64,000 bases of DNA, from positions 372,001-436,000 of the forward strand of contig NZ_JAVDYC010000001.1 of the NCBI RefSeq assembly GCF_031458255.1. The letters are read 5' to 3'. This document shows positions 9,066 to 18,179 of the stretch, one piece after another; position 1 is the first letter of the stretch, and each line of letters begins with the position of its first letter. The notes beneath the pieces are model-generated. The model searched no databases, was not told where the DNA came from, and saw only the letters and a list, made by a program, of their open reading frames with translations. A program made the translations under genes and the position numbers. Source of the stretch: Catenuloplanes niger (GTDB lineage: Bacteria > Actinomycetota > Actinomycetes > Mycobacteriales > Micromonosporaceae).

Positions 9066-9500
9066 CGTATCCTTTCGATCATCACCGCGGCGCTCGCCGT
9101 CCTGCTGCTCTCCGCCTGCGTCTCCCTGGACAACGCCGGCGAGGTCATCCGCGAGAACCCGGAGATGATCGTCTTCCTGGAGCCGGACATCACGCCCGAG
9201 CAGCGGGCCGACGTCGAACAGGCGTTGCGCGCACTGCCCGGCGTCACCGAGGTCGCACTGATCACGAAGGAACAGGCCTACCAGGACCTCACCGAGTTCC
9301 TGAAGAACCAGCCGAGCGCGGTGCCGATCGACCGGAACAACCTGTCGGAGAAGTTCACCGTCCGGACCACCGACCTGGACGCGTACCAGGCGCTGCGCGA
9401 CGCCGGCACCGCGACCACGCTGTCCGAGAGGGCCGGCGTGGACGAGGTGCTCTTCCAGTGCGTCACCCGGGCCGATTGCCGCGAGGACCTCGGCGGCTGA
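9063..9500 (+). CDS. Lipoprotein with stand-alone FtsX extracellular domain
   Basis: The 145-residue product has a lipoprotein signal peptide with lipobox LLLSAC (Cys at about residue 19). The rest matches the ectodomain that FtsX carries between its first two helices: MIVFLEPDITPEQ, then LRALPGVTEVALITKEQAY, then KFTVRTTD and a final GVDEV strand. No transmembrane permease part is present. In FtsX this domain recruits and regulates peptidoglycan hydrolases. A tethered copy outside the membrane might bind the same partners or imitate the signal; that is inference. The gene stands alone with a leaderless-type promoter. Confidence 0.75.
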   Translation: MRILSIITAALAVLLLSACVSLDNAGEVIRENPEMIVFLEPDITPEQRADVEQALRALPGVTEVALITKEQAYQDLTEFLKNQPSAVPIDRNNLSEKFTVRTTDLDAYQALRDAGTATTLSERAGVDEVLFQCVTRADCREDLGG

Positions 9501-9524
9501 GCCGGCGCCGGGCGGGGGACCCGG

Positions 9525-10967
9525 TCAGACCGTGTTGAGCAGGTCCAGCGCGCTGTGCTGGCAGCCGTGGTTGGTGTCGATGTACGGGCCGGACCAGTGC
9601 GAACCGTACGCGTCGAAGGTGTTGCGGTTGCCGGCGTAGATCGTGTCTGCGTTACGGCGCAGCCAGGGTGTGTAGGCGCCGCCGGTCGCGCGGTTCAGGA
9701 CGCCGAGGCCGCGGGCGAACGCGCCCTTCCAGGACGGCTGGTCGCCGGCGCAGTTGTCCTGCTCGCCGGGCTCGCGCAGGATGCCGTTCTGGGTGAGGCG
9801 GCCGGAGACCGTGACCGCGTCCGCGAGGCGGCGCGCGGTGGCGAGCTGCTCCGCGTTGCCGGTCAGCCGGTACAGGCCGGTCAGCGCGTTGATCAGCACA
9901 CCCTGGTTGTACGTGAGCGGGCCGCTGACGCCCCGGCAGGTCTGCAGGCTGATGCCGTCGATGACCAGGTTGTCCCCGTTGATCATGCCGGTGCCGCGGA
10001 ACCACGCCCAGCCGGCCTCCGCGCGTTGCCGGTGGACCGCGCTGCCGGTGCGCTGCGCGATCTCCGCGTTGAGCTGGATGTAGAGGCTGTTCGAGATCGC
10101 GTTCTTGTACTGCCGGTCGTTGCGCCACCACACGCCGCCGCCGCACACGCCGTCCCAGAAGCCGTGCATGTGCTCCGCGTCGGCGCGCGCGGTGTTCAGG
10201 TAGCGGACGTCGCCGGTCAGGTCGTACGCGGCCAGCCAGGCCAGGCCCCACCAGCCGGTGTCGTCGATGTACTCGTTGCGGAACTGCCCCTGCGCCGCGT
10301 TGATCTGCCGGTCGTAGGTGTTCGCGATCGCGTAGGTGTAGCTGCCCATGCCGGAGACCCGGATGTTCTCGATCAGCGCGGACATCGCGTTCGCGCTGGT
10401 CCACCACGCGTTGCCGTCGAACAGGCCGGTGGCCCGGTCGTAGCGCATCATCAACGCGGTCGCGGCCGCGCGCCCACGGTCACCGGCGTTCCAGGTGCTG
10501 CGCGCCCACGGCGTGCAGGCGATCTCCGGCCGGTCGGCCGCCTTCGCGCAGGCGCGGAGCACGCCGACGCCGCGGGTGGCCCAGTCGTCCACGTTGAACA
10601 TCGGGCTACGGGCGGCGCGCTGCCCGCCCGCCACCGTGGTGAGACCGAGCCGGCCGCCGGACGCCCAGCCGCGGCCGCCGTCGAACGACCGGTCCAGCCA
10701 CACCTCGTCGCCGGGCGAGCCGTTCTCCACGGTTCCCCAGATCATCGTGTCCGGGTCGCTGACGTGCACGCGCACGGTGCGGCCGTGGACCGCGGCGCTG
10801 ACCGGCGCCCGGTCGCCACCGGCCTGCCCGGCGTCCCGCCCGTCGCAGTGGATGTTGCAGATCGCCGCGGCCGCGACGACCTCCGCCGAGCTGACCGAGG
10901 TCTGGGCGATCAGCCCGCCCGCGGCCGCCACCACCAGCGCGACCGACCCGATGATCATGCGTCTCAT
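9525..10967 (-). CDS. Secreted glycoside hydrolase family 76 (alpha-1,6-mannanase-like)
   Basis: A 480-residue exported protein: signal peptide at residues 1-30, an accessory beta domain to about residue 145 (including SDPDTMIWGTVENGSPGDEVW), then an (alpha/alpha)6-barrel GH76 domain. The catalytic aspartate pair is visible in NEYIDDTGWWGLAW. Other GH76 hallmarks are the GGVWWRNDRQYKNAISNSLY segment and LTYNQGVLINAL. The family cleaves alpha-1,6-mannan backbones of fungal or actinobacterial origin. ATG 10967 has GGGAGG 6 nt upstream, which rules out the longer in-frame start. Confidence 0.9.
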   Translation of the reverse strand: MRRMIIGSVALVVAAAGGLIAQTSVSSAEVVAAAAICNIHCDGRDAGQAGGDRAPVSAAVHGRTVRVHVSDPDTMIWGTVENGSPGDEVWLDRSFDGGRGWASGGRLGLTTVAGGQRAARSPMFNVDDWATRGVGVLRACAKAADRPEIACTPWARSTWNAGDRGRAAATALMMRYDRATGLFDGNAWWTSANAMSALIENIRVSGMGSYTYAIANTYDRQINAAQGQFRNEYIDDTGWWGLAWLAAYDLTGDVRYLNTARADAEHMHGFWDGVCGGGVWWRNDRQYKNAISNSLYIQLNAEIAQRTGSAVHRQRAEAGWAWFRGTGMINGDNLVIDGISLQTCRGVSGPLTYNQGVLINALTGLYRLTGNAEQLATARRLADAVTVSGRLTQNGILREPGEQDNCAGDQPSWKGAFARGLGVLNRATGGAYTPWLRRNADTIYAGNRNTFDAYGSHWSGPYIDTNHGCQHSALDLLNTV

Positions 10968-11056
10968 GTGTCCGCCTCCCACGCGCGACTGACGCACATC
11001 ATCCCTCCGGTTCCCCACGAAAGGACATTAATTAGGGTTGATTTAGGCAATATCCG

Positions 11057-11851
11057 TCATCGCAGCGTGTTGGCCGCCGCCAGCGCGACGCCGCGCCGGC
11101 GCGTGACCAGGCGGGCGGCCAGCGTCAGCGCGTGGTTGAGCCGCCCGGCCACCGCGCTCGGCGGCGGGTCCCGCCGGTCGAGCACGCGCAGCGCGGCGCC
11201 GACCACCTGCGCGGGCGTCCGGTAGCGGGAGCCGCCGGCCGCGTCCGCCGTCCCGACCACGTCGAAGTACTCGCTGCTGGTGACGCCCGGCGCGAACGCG
11301 AGCACCCGCAACCCGGTGCCGCGCGACTCCGCCCACAGCGACTCGGTCAGGCTGAGCACGAACGCCTTGGACGCGGAGTACGCGGCCTGGTTCGGCACCG
11401 GCGCGTACGCGGCCACGCTGGTCACGTTCAGCAGGTAGCCGCGGCCGTGTGCGCGCAGGCGGTTGATGAACGCGCGGCTGATGTCCGCCACCGCGGTCAC
11501 GTTCACCGCGATCATGTGCCGCAGCCAGGCCGGATCGTCGTCGTGGAACCGTCCCCAGCTGCCGTGCCCGGCGTTGTTGATCACCGCGGTGACCGCGATG
11601 CCGCGCCGGTCCAGCTCCGCCGCGAGCGCGGCGCCCGGCGCGATGCCGCTCAGGTCGAAGGGCAGTGCCGTCACGGGTACGCCGTGCGCCGCCCTCAGCT
11701 CGGCCGCGAGCGACTCCAGCCGGTCCGCCCGGCGGGCGACCAGGACCAGGCCCGATCCCCGCGCGGCGAGCCGGCGGGCGAACTCCGCGCCGATCCCGGA
11801 ACTGGCGCCGGTGATCAGGACGGTCTGCAGGTGGTGTTCCAGTTCTCGCAT
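11057..11851 (-). CDS. Short-chain dehydrogenase/reductase
   Basis: A 264-residue SDR with the classical Rossmann start VLITGASSGIGAEFARRL, NNAGHGSW, a Ser in LLNVTSVAAY, and YSASKAF with the catalytic Tyr-x-x-x-Lys. The start ATG 11851 is followed at once by the TGASSGIG motif, as expected. Substrate unknown. It is divergent from a TetR regulator across 64 bp that contain a palindrome, so it is probably the regulator's target. Confidence 0.88.
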   Translation of the reverse strand: MRELEHHLQTVLITGASSGIGAEFARRLAARGSGLVLVARRADRLESLAAELRAAHGVPVTALPFDLSGIAPGAALAAELDRRGIAVTAVINNAGHGSWGRFHDDDPAWLRHMIAVNVTAVADISRAFINRLRAHGRGYLLNVTSVAAYAPVPNQAAYSASKAFVLSLTESLWAESRGTGLRVLAFAPGVTSSEYFDVVGTADAAGGSRYRTPAQVVGAALRVLDRRDPPPSAVAGRLNHALTLAARLVTRRRGVALAAANTLR

Positions 11852-11882
11852 GAATGGCACCGTACGCCATTTTGACAGCCTC

Positions 11883-11895
11883 TGCCAATATGGCA
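11883..11895. promoter_or_regulatory. Palindrome TGCCA-ATA-TGGCA, candidate TetR operator
   Basis: A perfect 5+5 inverted repeat with a 3-bp centre lies midway between the divergent SDR and TetR starts. A TTGACA element lies just upstream (11872-11877) and TACGAT (11904-11909) lies 6 nt before the TetR ATG. Binding here would block both promoters. The regulator assignment is inferred from position. Confidence 0.5.
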
Positions 11896-11915
11896 TCTGC
11901 TGATACGATCGGCGG

Positions 11916-12488
11916 ATGGGCATCCGGGAACGCAATCGGCGCGCGGTGGAGCGGGAGATCGACGACGCCGCCATGCGGCTCTTCGTGGCGCAGGGCTTCG
12001 ACGCCACCACCACCGACCAGATCGCGCGCGAGGCCGGCGTCTCGCCACGCTCGCTGTTCCGCTACGTCGGGTCCAAGGAGGACATCGTCCTCCGCGACAT
12101 GCTCGCCGCCGGCGAATCCGTGCTGGCCGCGCTGCGCGCCCGGCCGGCCGGCGAGACCGCGTGGGAGGCGCTGCGCGCCGCGCTGCACGTGCTCGAGGAC
12201 AACCCGCCGGACCGCGCGCTCGCGCTCGCCGAGATGTTCCTGAGGACACCGTCGCTGCGCGCCCGCCGCCTGGAGAAGCGGCTCGCCTGGCTGGACCTGC
12301 TGGTCCCGGAGGTCACCCGCCGGCTCGGCCGGGCACCCGGCGACCTGCCCGACCCGGCCGCGCACGCGATCGTCTCCGCCGCGCTGGCCTGCCTGGACAG
12401 CGCCACCGAGATCTGGGCGCGCCGCGGCGGCAGCGGCGACGTCGTGGCGCTCTTCGACGAGGCCCTGGACGCGGTCCGGCACGCCTGA
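11916..12488 (+). CDS. TetR-family regulator
   Basis: A 190-residue TetR repressor. The N-terminal HTH is clear: AAMRLFVAQGFDATTTDQIAREAGVSPRSLFRYVGSKEDIV. The rest is an all-helical ligand domain without recognisable specificity. It probably represses itself and the divergent SDR through the intervening palindrome. The pseudogene fragment downstream begins 16 bp after its stop. Confidence 0.88.
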   Translation: MGIRERNRRAVEREIDDAAMRLFVAQGFDATTTDQIAREAGVSPRSLFRYVGSKEDIVLRDMLAAGESVLAALRARPAGETAWEALRAALHVLEDNPPDRALALAEMFLRTPSLRARRLEKRLAWLDLLVPEVTRRLGRAPGDLPDPAAHAIVSAALACLDSATEIWARRGGSGDVVALFDEALDAVRHA

Positions 12489-12504
12489 GACGGCCTCTGC
12501 GGCC

Positions 12505-13681
12505 GTGCCCGCCGCCCTCGACCTCGCCTGCACCGACCGACCGAGCCGCGCTGGGCGGCGGGCGAGCGCGAGCGCTGGGCCGCCCGCGCGGCCGTCGCCG
12601 ACCACGGCCGCTTCGCGCCGGACTGGCCGGAGCCGGCCGCCGGCGCCACCACCGGCACCTCGCTGACCCCGTGGCAGACGGTCTGGCTGTTCCTGCGCGG
12701 CCCGGAAGAGCTCGCGATCCCGCAGCTCGCGCACTGGGTGCCCACCCGGCACGTGGGCCGCCGGGACCTGGCGATGGCGACGATCGCGCGGTTCGGCGCG
12801 GACGCGCTGCCGCTGGGGCTCGCGGCGGCCGGGGCCGAGCCGGACCGGACGGGCCTGCTGCTGATGCCGTTCGCCGGACCCGAACCGGCCGCGCTCGCCG
12901 CCGGCTGGCTACGCCACCTCGGGTCGGGCCGGCTGTGGTCCCGGCGGTGGCTGCACCGGCACGCCACCGCGGCCGCGCGTGCGCTGATCCCGGCCGCGGC
13001 CGGCCGGGCGGGACGCGCCCGGCAGAACGCCGAGGACGCGCTCCGCTTCCTGGCCGGTTCCGGGCACACCGCCGTGCTGACCGACATCGCGCGCGGGTAC
13101 GGAGCACCGGCCGCCGCCGCGCTCGAGGCCCTGCTGAAAAGGCCCGCCACGGTACGGCCGGTGCGGCTGCCCGGCTGGGCGCGGCCCGCGGCGCTGCCGG
13201 AGATCCGGTTGCGCGACGGCGGCACGCTGCCCGCCGACGAGGTAGCCGAGCTGATCACGGCGCTGGCCACAGCCCGGCTCGCCGACCCGCCGGAGCCGCC
13301 GCCCGGCTCCTACCACCCGATCGACGCCGTCGAGTCGTCCGCGACCGCCCAGCCGCTGGTCACGTCGGACGTACCCGCGCGGGTCCGCGACGGCGACCCG
13401 CGGAGCACGGCGGAGTTCGGCTGGGCGCTGATGGAGGCGTGGCTGGGCGACTGGATGCCGGCCGCGCACGCCTGGGCGCTGCTCGCGCAGGCCCGCCTCG
13501 CGGACGACGAGACCGTCGGCCGGCTGGCCCCGCTGGTCCGGTCGTGGCCGAGCCGCAGCCGCTTCGCACGGGCGGCCGCGACCGCGACCCGTGGCGGGCC
13601 ACCGGCCCGGTCCCGCCCGGCGACGTGGACCCGGTCTCGCTCTCCGAGGCGCTCACGGCGCTGCGGGACCTCGCAGACTGA
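12505..13681 (+). pseudogene. DUF4132/MolR-like protein remnant with two frameshifts
   Basis: No single frame spans this stretch, yet coding character is clear. Frame one starts at GTG 12505 and breaks at an ACCGACCGACCGAG tandem tetranucleotide (about 12531-12543). A second frame then carries about 350 residues, including VTSDVPARVRDGDP and LADDETVGRLAPLVRSWP, which resemble DUF4132 proteins (HEAT-like scaffold near the WGR/MolR group). At about 13590 the sense moves to a third frame that ends DPVSLSEALTALRDLAD before the stop at 13681. The usual C-terminal third of DUF4132 is missing. This is best read as a decaying gene; sequencing error is possible. It overlaps the convergent TPR gene by 29 bp. 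Confidence 0.55.
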
Positions 13682-14384
13682 GCGGGTCGAGCGCGGTGCC
13701 GGCGTCGTACTCGACCCGGTAACCGCCGGCGCCGAGCGCGGCCACCGACGCGTCCGTCACCCGGCGCAGTTCCGCGGCGTCGTCCGGGTCCGGCACCTGC
13801 CCGAGCGCGGCGAACGCGCGGTCCGTCAGCCCGAGCATGCGCGCGGCCCGCGCGTGGTCGCCCTCGGCGTCCGCCAGCGCCGCCGCGGCCACGCAGACGT
13901 AGGGCACGAACGCGTCGTAGCCGCGCGCGAAGACCGCCTCCCGGCTGCGGGCGAACAGCTCCCGTGCCCGGGCCACGTCGCCGAGGTGCAGCTCCGTGAA
14001 CGCCAGGTTGTGCAGCTCCGAGACGACGGTCTCCGGCCGGCCCAGTTCCTCGTTCAGCGCGATGCTGGCCTCGTAGAGTCCGCGCGCCGTGACCAGGTCG
14101 CCGGACATCCGCGTCACCGCGGCCAGCACGTGCCGGGGGCGCTCCTCCAGCCGCCGGTCGCCGCTGCGGACCGCCACGTCCAGCGCGGCCGAGGCCAGCC
14201 GCCGGGACTCCACCAGGTCACCGCCGCGCGCCGCGACGCGGGCCAGCGCGTACAGCGCCTCCACCTCGCCGGCCGGGTCGCCGGCCGCCCGGGCCCGCGC
14301 CACCTCGGCCTCCGCGAGCCGTACCACGCCGTCGCTGTCGCCACGCCGGAACGTGGCCCGGATGCGCTCCGCGAAATCGCTCAT
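13653..14384 (-). CDS. TPR-repeat protein
   Basis: A 243-residue helical protein made of tetratricopeptide-like hairpins, for example EVEALYALARVAARGGDLVESRRLA and VSELHNLAFTELHLGDVARARELF. No enzymatic or membrane segment is visible. Such proteins act as binding scaffolds; the C-terminal halves of large LuxR/STAND regulators are alike, so it could be a separated sensor part. The ATG at 14384 has TACGGT about 9 nt upstream on its strand. It is divergent from the pair at 14443. Confidence 0.78.
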   Translation of the reverse strand: MSDFAERIRATFRRGDSDGVVRLAEAEVARARAAGDPAGEVEALYALARVAARGGDLVESRRLASAALDVAVRSGDRRLEERPRHVLAAVTRMSGDLVTARGLYEASIALNEELGRPETVVSELHNLAFTELHLGDVARARELFARSREAVFARGYDAFVPYVCVAAAALADAEGDHARAARMLGLTDRAFAALGQVPDPDDAAELRRVTDASVAALGAGGYRVEYDAGTALDPLSLRGPAAP

Positions 14385-14442
14385 GATCCGGACACCGTAC
14401 TCCGGGGCGAGTCGTTCGGCGCGGGGCTGTCATGATTGCCCG

Positions 14443-14967
14443 ATGTTCCAGGTGGGGGCGCGGTCGCGCCGGGTCGGTACGTTCATGCTGGCCGAGGACG
14501 AGGCCGCGTTCGGGGAACGGCTCGCACCGGTGGTCGCGGAGCTGGGCGGGTGGGAGACGCACGACCGGCGGGCGCGGGCCAGCACACCGCACCCCTCACT
14601 GCCGGACGCGATGCGCCACCACGGATCGCAGGCGTTCCTGCGGCTGCGCGGCGGGGACGGCGGGCCGCTGATCCAGTACCAGCGGTCGACGACCGCGGGC
14701 GGGGCGACGGCGATGCGGCCCGGGCGGCTGGCCTGGACATGGTTCCCGGACGAGCACGCCGACCCGGTCCGGCGGGACTTCACCACGCTGGCCGACGCGG
14801 CCTGGACCGCGCTGCAGGCGGTCACGTCCCCGGACGTGGCGACCACCGACGGCCGCGCCGGCCGCGGATACCGGATCGGCCCGGCCGCGCGGGCGTGGAT
14901 CCTCGCGGGGCCGGACCGCCGGCTGCACGACGGGGTCCCGCTGGTCCTGACGGAGACGAACCGATGA
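14443..14967 (+). CDS. Conserved hypothetical protein coupled to homoserine dehydrogenase
   Basis: A 174-residue soluble protein of no recognised family. It has a mixed alpha/beta pattern with a strand-rich middle (QAFLRLRGGDGGPLIQYQRS) and a Trp-rich segment RLAWTWFPDEH. The stop overlaps the next start as ATGA, so it is translated together with homoserine dehydrogenase. CATGAT lies 6 nt before the ATG, a weak leaderless-type -10. Function unknown. Confidence 0.65.
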   Translation: MFQVGARSRRVGTFMLAEDEAAFGERLAPVVAELGGWETHDRRARASTPHPSLPDAMRHHGSQAFLRLRGGDGGPLIQYQRSTTAGGATAMRPGRLAWTWFPDEHADPVRRDFTTLADAAWTALQAVTSPDVATTDGRAGRGYRIGPAARAWILAGPDRRLHDGVPLVLTETNR

Positions 14968-15998
14968 CCCCGCGCCCGGTACGGATCGCGGTGAGCGGCC
15001 TCGGCGCGATCGGCGGTTCGCTGCTCCGCCTGATCGCCGCCGACGACGCGGACCGGCGCCGCACCCACGGTCTCGACCTGCGCGTGGTGGCCGCGGTCGA
15101 CTCCTCCGGCGCGATCGTCGACGCCGGCGGCATCGACCCGGTCGCGCTCGCCGCGCACAAGGCCGCGGGTGGGCGCGCCGTCGACCTGCCCGGCGCGACC
15201 GTGGCCGGAACCACGGTGGCGGACGTGCTCGCCACCGGCACCGGGATCGACATGCTGGTCGAGGCCGGCCCCGGCGACCTGGAGACCGGCGGCGCCGGCC
15301 TGGCCGCGGTCCGTGCCGCCCGCGCGGCCGGCATCCCGGTCGCGCTGGCCGCGAAGGCCCCGCTGGTGCTCGCCTGGGACGAGCTGACCGGTCCCGGGCC
15401 GGCGGTCGGATACAGCGCGTGCGTCGGTGGCGCGCTGCCGACCGTGACGCTGGTCCGGGCCACGCTCACCTCCGCGCGCGCGACCCGGGTCGAGGCCGCG
15501 CTGAACGGCACCAGCGTCTACGTGCTCAGCCTGATCGAGGACGGCCTCTCCCCCGCCGACGCGGTCGCCCGTGCCCAGGCCACCGGCATCGCCGAGCCGG
15601 ACCCGTCGTTCGACCTGGACGGCTGGGACGCCGCCTGCAAGCTGGTCATCCTCGCGAACGCCACGCTCGGCACCCGGGCCCGGCTGTCCGACGTGGACCG
15701 CACCGGCATCACCGGCGTCACCCGCGACGACCTGCTGCGGGCCCGGGCCGCCGGCCGGCGCGTCGTCCCGCTCGGCACCGCGGTCCCCGGCGCCGACGGC
15801 TGGCGCCTGACGGTCGCGCCCGTCGAGCTGCCCGGCGACCACCCGCTGGCCCGGATGGACGCGGAGGAGATGGGCGTCGTCGTCCACACCGACGTCGCCG
15901 GCCGGCTGTCCGCCACCACCCGGGAACCCGACGCGGTGCCGTCCGCCGCCGCCGTCCTCCGCGACATCCTCACGCTCGCGCGCACGCCCGGGCGGTGA
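14964..15998 (+). CDS. Homoserine dehydrogenase
   Basis: A 344-residue NAD(P)-binding protein beginning VRIAVSGLGAIGGSLLRLI. The homoserine dehydrogenase signature follows: EAALNGTSVYVLSLIEDGLS, then ADAVARAQATGIAEPDPS and DLDGWDAACKLVILAN. It reduces aspartate semialdehyde to homoserine in the threonine/methionine pathway. It lacks the C-terminal ACT domain of the longer form, which suggests no threonine feedback. Many actinobacteria carry such a short paralogue in secondary metabolism, so a housekeeping role is not certain. The ATG at 14964 overlaps the upstream stop. Confidence 0.87.
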   Translation: MTPRPVRIAVSGLGAIGGSLLRLIAADDADRRRTHGLDLRVVAAVDSSGAIVDAGGIDPVALAAHKAAGGRAVDLPGATVAGTTVADVLATGTGIDMLVEAGPGDLETGGAGLAAVRAARAAGIPVALAAKAPLVLAWDELTGPGPAVGYSACVGGALPTVTLVRATLTSARATRVEAALNGTSVYVLSLIEDGLSPADAVARAQATGIAEPDPSFDLDGWDAACKLVILANATLGTRARLSDVDRTGITGVTRDDLLRARAAGRRVVPLGTAVPGADGWRLTVAPVELPGDHPLARMDAEEMGVVVHTDVAGRLSATTREPDAVPSAAAVLRDILTLARTPGR

Positions 15999-16023
15999 CC
16001 CGGGCCGGCCCGCTCACCGGGTC
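15997..16023. terminator. Stem-loop between convergent genes
   Basis: GACCCGG and CCGGGTC form a 7-bp stem around a 13-nt loop where the homoserine dehydrogenase and TetR genes meet tail to tail. It overlaps both gene ends and has no T-tract, so it is a weak candidate. Confidence 0.35.
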
Positions 16024-16613
16024 TCGCCGGGCCAGCCGAGGTCGTTCCACAGCTCCGGGTGGCGGGTGAGGTGGACCAGGCGCTCGATCAGGCGGCGGTG
16101 GGCGGCGGTGTGCGCGGTGCCGCCCCACATCGGGGTGGCGCTCAGACCGTCGGCCGCGGCCACGACCAGCGCGACCACGTCCTCCGGCAGACCGTCCGCG
16201 GCCAGGTCGGCCTCGATCCGGCGGGCGTCCGCGACGGCCAGTTCGGCCACGGCCGGCACGATCATCAGCTGGGCGATCAGTGCCAGCGAGTCACGCACCG
16301 CGACCTCGTCGTCGGCCAGCACCGACCGCAGGTAGGCGCGGGTGAGCCGGCCCGGCGCGGTGTCGTGCGGGTCGAGCGCCGCGTCCATGCTGGCCTGGAA
16401 CGCGGCGAGCTGGTCCCGGGCCACCTCCAGGATCAGCCGTTCCTTGCTGGCGAAGTGGTAGATCAGCCCGCCCTTGGAGACGCCGGCGAACCGCGCGATC
16501 TCGTCCAGCGACGCGTGGATGCCACGCGCCCGGATCGCCGACCCCGCGGCGGCCAGCAGCGCGCGTCGCGTGTCCTCCGGTGACCGGCCCGCCGTGCGTC
16601 CCACGCCCGTCAC
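16014..16613 (-). CDS. TetR-family regulator of the adjacent MFS pump
   Basis: A 199-residue TetR protein. The HTH reads HASLDEIARFAGVSKGGLIYHFASKERLI. The C-terminal domain belongs to the TetR_C_6-like group (RAYLRSVLADDE ... WGGTAHTAAHRRLIERLV). It lies 58 bp downstream of the DHA2-type pump and in the same direction, a frequent arrangement in which the repressor controls its own operon. The palindrome at 18166-18179 before the pump is its probable target. Confidence 0.88.
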   Translation of the reverse strand: MTGVGRTAGRSPEDTRRALLAAAGSAIRARGIHASLDEIARFAGVSKGGLIYHFASKERLILEVARDQLAAFQASMDAALDPHDTAPGRLTRAYLRSVLADDEVAVRDSLALIAQLMIVPAVAELAVADARRIEADLAADGLPEDVVALVVAAADGLSATPMWGGTAHTAAHRRLIERLVHLTRHPELWNDLGWPGETR

Positions 16614-16671
16614 CGTACCCAGCGCGGGTCCTCGGTCCTCGATGCGGTCCCGCGCGTTCGGCCTGTGGCCG

Positions 16672-18153
16672 CTACGCCCGCCGGGACGGGATCAGCGCCC
16701 ACGCCAGCACCGCGGCCCCGAGCGTCAGGCCGGCCGCGACCAGCGACGTCGTCTGCATCGCCGTGATGAACGCGTCCCGGGCCGCGGCCGCCGCGTCCGA
16801 GCCGGGCGCGAGCACCCGCAGCGCCGAGCCGAGCGAGTCACGCACCTCCGCGGGCGCGCCCGGGCCGACGCCGGACCGGTAGACGGCCGTGACCAGCGAG
16901 CCGAGCACCGCGATGCCGAGGACCACGCCCAGCTCGTTCGCGGTCTCGGTGATCGCGGAGACCGAGCCGGCCTTGCGCGGCGGCGCGGCGGACACGATCG
17001 CGTCGCCGGTCAGCGTCATCGCCAGGCCGATGCCCAGGCCGATCGGGACGAGCGCGAGGCCCAGCCACGCGTACGGCCCGTGCGCCGCGGCCGCGACCCC
17101 GGCCAGCCCGGCGGCGGCCAGCACCAGCCCGAGCGCGATCGCCCGGCCGCGGCCGAGCCGGGTCGCGGCCACGCCGACCACGGCCACCACGGCGATCGAC
17201 GCGAGCGTCGCGGGCAGCTCCGCCAGGCCGGCCTGGAGCGGTCCGTGGCCGCGCGCGAACTGCAGGTACTGCGAGAAGAAGAACAGCAGCCCGGTCAGCG
17301 CGAAGATCGAGATCATGTTCGCCGCGACCGCGCCGGAGAACGCGGGACTGCGGAACAGCTCCACGTCCAGCATCGGCGCCGCCAGCCGCCGCTGCCGCCG
17401 GACGAACAGCACGCCGCCGAGCAGGCCGGCGGTCAGGCAGCCCACGGTCACGGCGTCGAGGCCGGACCCGGCCAGATGCTTGACCGCGTAGACGAACGGC
17501 ACGATCGCGGCCATCGACAGCGCCGCGGAGAGCACGTCGAAGCGGCCCGGATCCGGGTCGCGCGACTCCGGCAGCAGCAGCCAACCCGAGATCAACACCA
17601 GGACCATCACCGGTACGTTGATCAGGAACACCGAGCCCCACCAGAAGTGCTCGAGCAGGAACCCGCCGGCGAGCGGCCCGATCGCGGACCCCGCACCGAA
17701 CGCGGTGGACCAGATCGCGATCGCCCGGGTGCGCTCGGCGTCGTCCGGGAAGATGTTCCGGATCAGCGACAGCGTGGACGGCATCAGCGTCGCACCGGCC
17801 ACACCGAGCAGCAGCCGCGCGCCGATCAGCGCCTCCGCGCTCGGTGAGAACGCGGCCAGCAGCGACGCCGCGCCGAACGCCACGGACCCGAGCAGCAGCA
17901 CCCGCTTGCGCCCGAACCGGTCGGCCAGGTTGCCGGCCAGCACCAGCAGCCCGGCCAGCGCCAGCGAGTAGACGTCACCGATCCACAGGATCTGCTCCGC
18001 GCTCGGTGCCAGGCTCGCCGACAGCGCCGGCACCGCCAGCGCCAGCACGGTGCCGTCGATCGCGAGCAGCAGCACCGCCGCGGCCAGCACGGCCAGCGCC
18101 GCCCACCGCCGCCGCGCCGACAGCACCGGCGCCGAGGTCACAGAGATGTTCAC
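16672..18153 (-). CDS. MFS drug exporter, DHA2 (14-TMS, QacA/SmvA-like) family
   Basis: A 493-residue membrane protein with 14 predicted helices. DHA2 signatures are visible: LLAIDGTVLALAVPALS (motif D1 with Asp in helix 1), GNLADRFGRKRVLLLG (motif A) and GSAIGPLAGGFLLEHFWWG (motif C). Members export cationic dyes, antiseptics and antibiotics by proton antiport. The GTG at 18153 lies 7 nt after TAAAGT, which itself abuts the operator. Expression is probably induced when a ligand releases the TetR protein. Confidence 0.92.
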   Translation of the reverse strand: MNISVTSAPVLSARRRWAALAVLAAAVLLLAIDGTVLALAVPALSASLAPSAEQILWIGDVYSLALAGLLVLAGNLADRFGRKRVLLLGSVAFGAASLLAAFSPSAEALIGARLLLGVAGATLMPSTLSLIRNIFPDDAERTRAIAIWSTAFGAGSAIGPLAGGFLLEHFWWGSVFLINVPVMVLVLISGWLLLPESRDPDPGRFDVLSAALSMAAIVPFVYAVKHLAGSGLDAVTVGCLTAGLLGGVLFVRRQRRLAAPMLDVELFRSPAFSGAVAANMISIFALTGLLFFFSQYLQFARGHGPLQAGLAELPATLASIAVVAVVGVAATRLGRGRAIALGLVLAAAGLAGVAAAAHGPYAWLGLALVPIGLGIGLAMTLTGDAIVSAAPPRKAGSVSAITETANELGVVLGIAVLGSLVTAVYRSGVGPGAPAEVRDSLGSALRVLAPGSDAAAAARDAFITAMQTTSLVAAGLTLGAAVLAWALIPSRRA

Positions 18154-18165
18154 GCCCGAAACTTT

Positions 18166-18179
18166 ACCGACCAGTCGGT
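18166..18179. promoter_or_regulatory. Operator ACCGAC-CA-GTCGGT before the DHA2 pump
   Basis: A perfect 6+6 inverted repeat immediately upstream of a -10-like TAAAGT (18161-18166, minus strand), which is 7 nt from the GTG start. The repeat would cover the spacer of this promoter. Position and symmetry fit the TetR regulator encoded at the end of the same unit. Confidence 0.65.
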
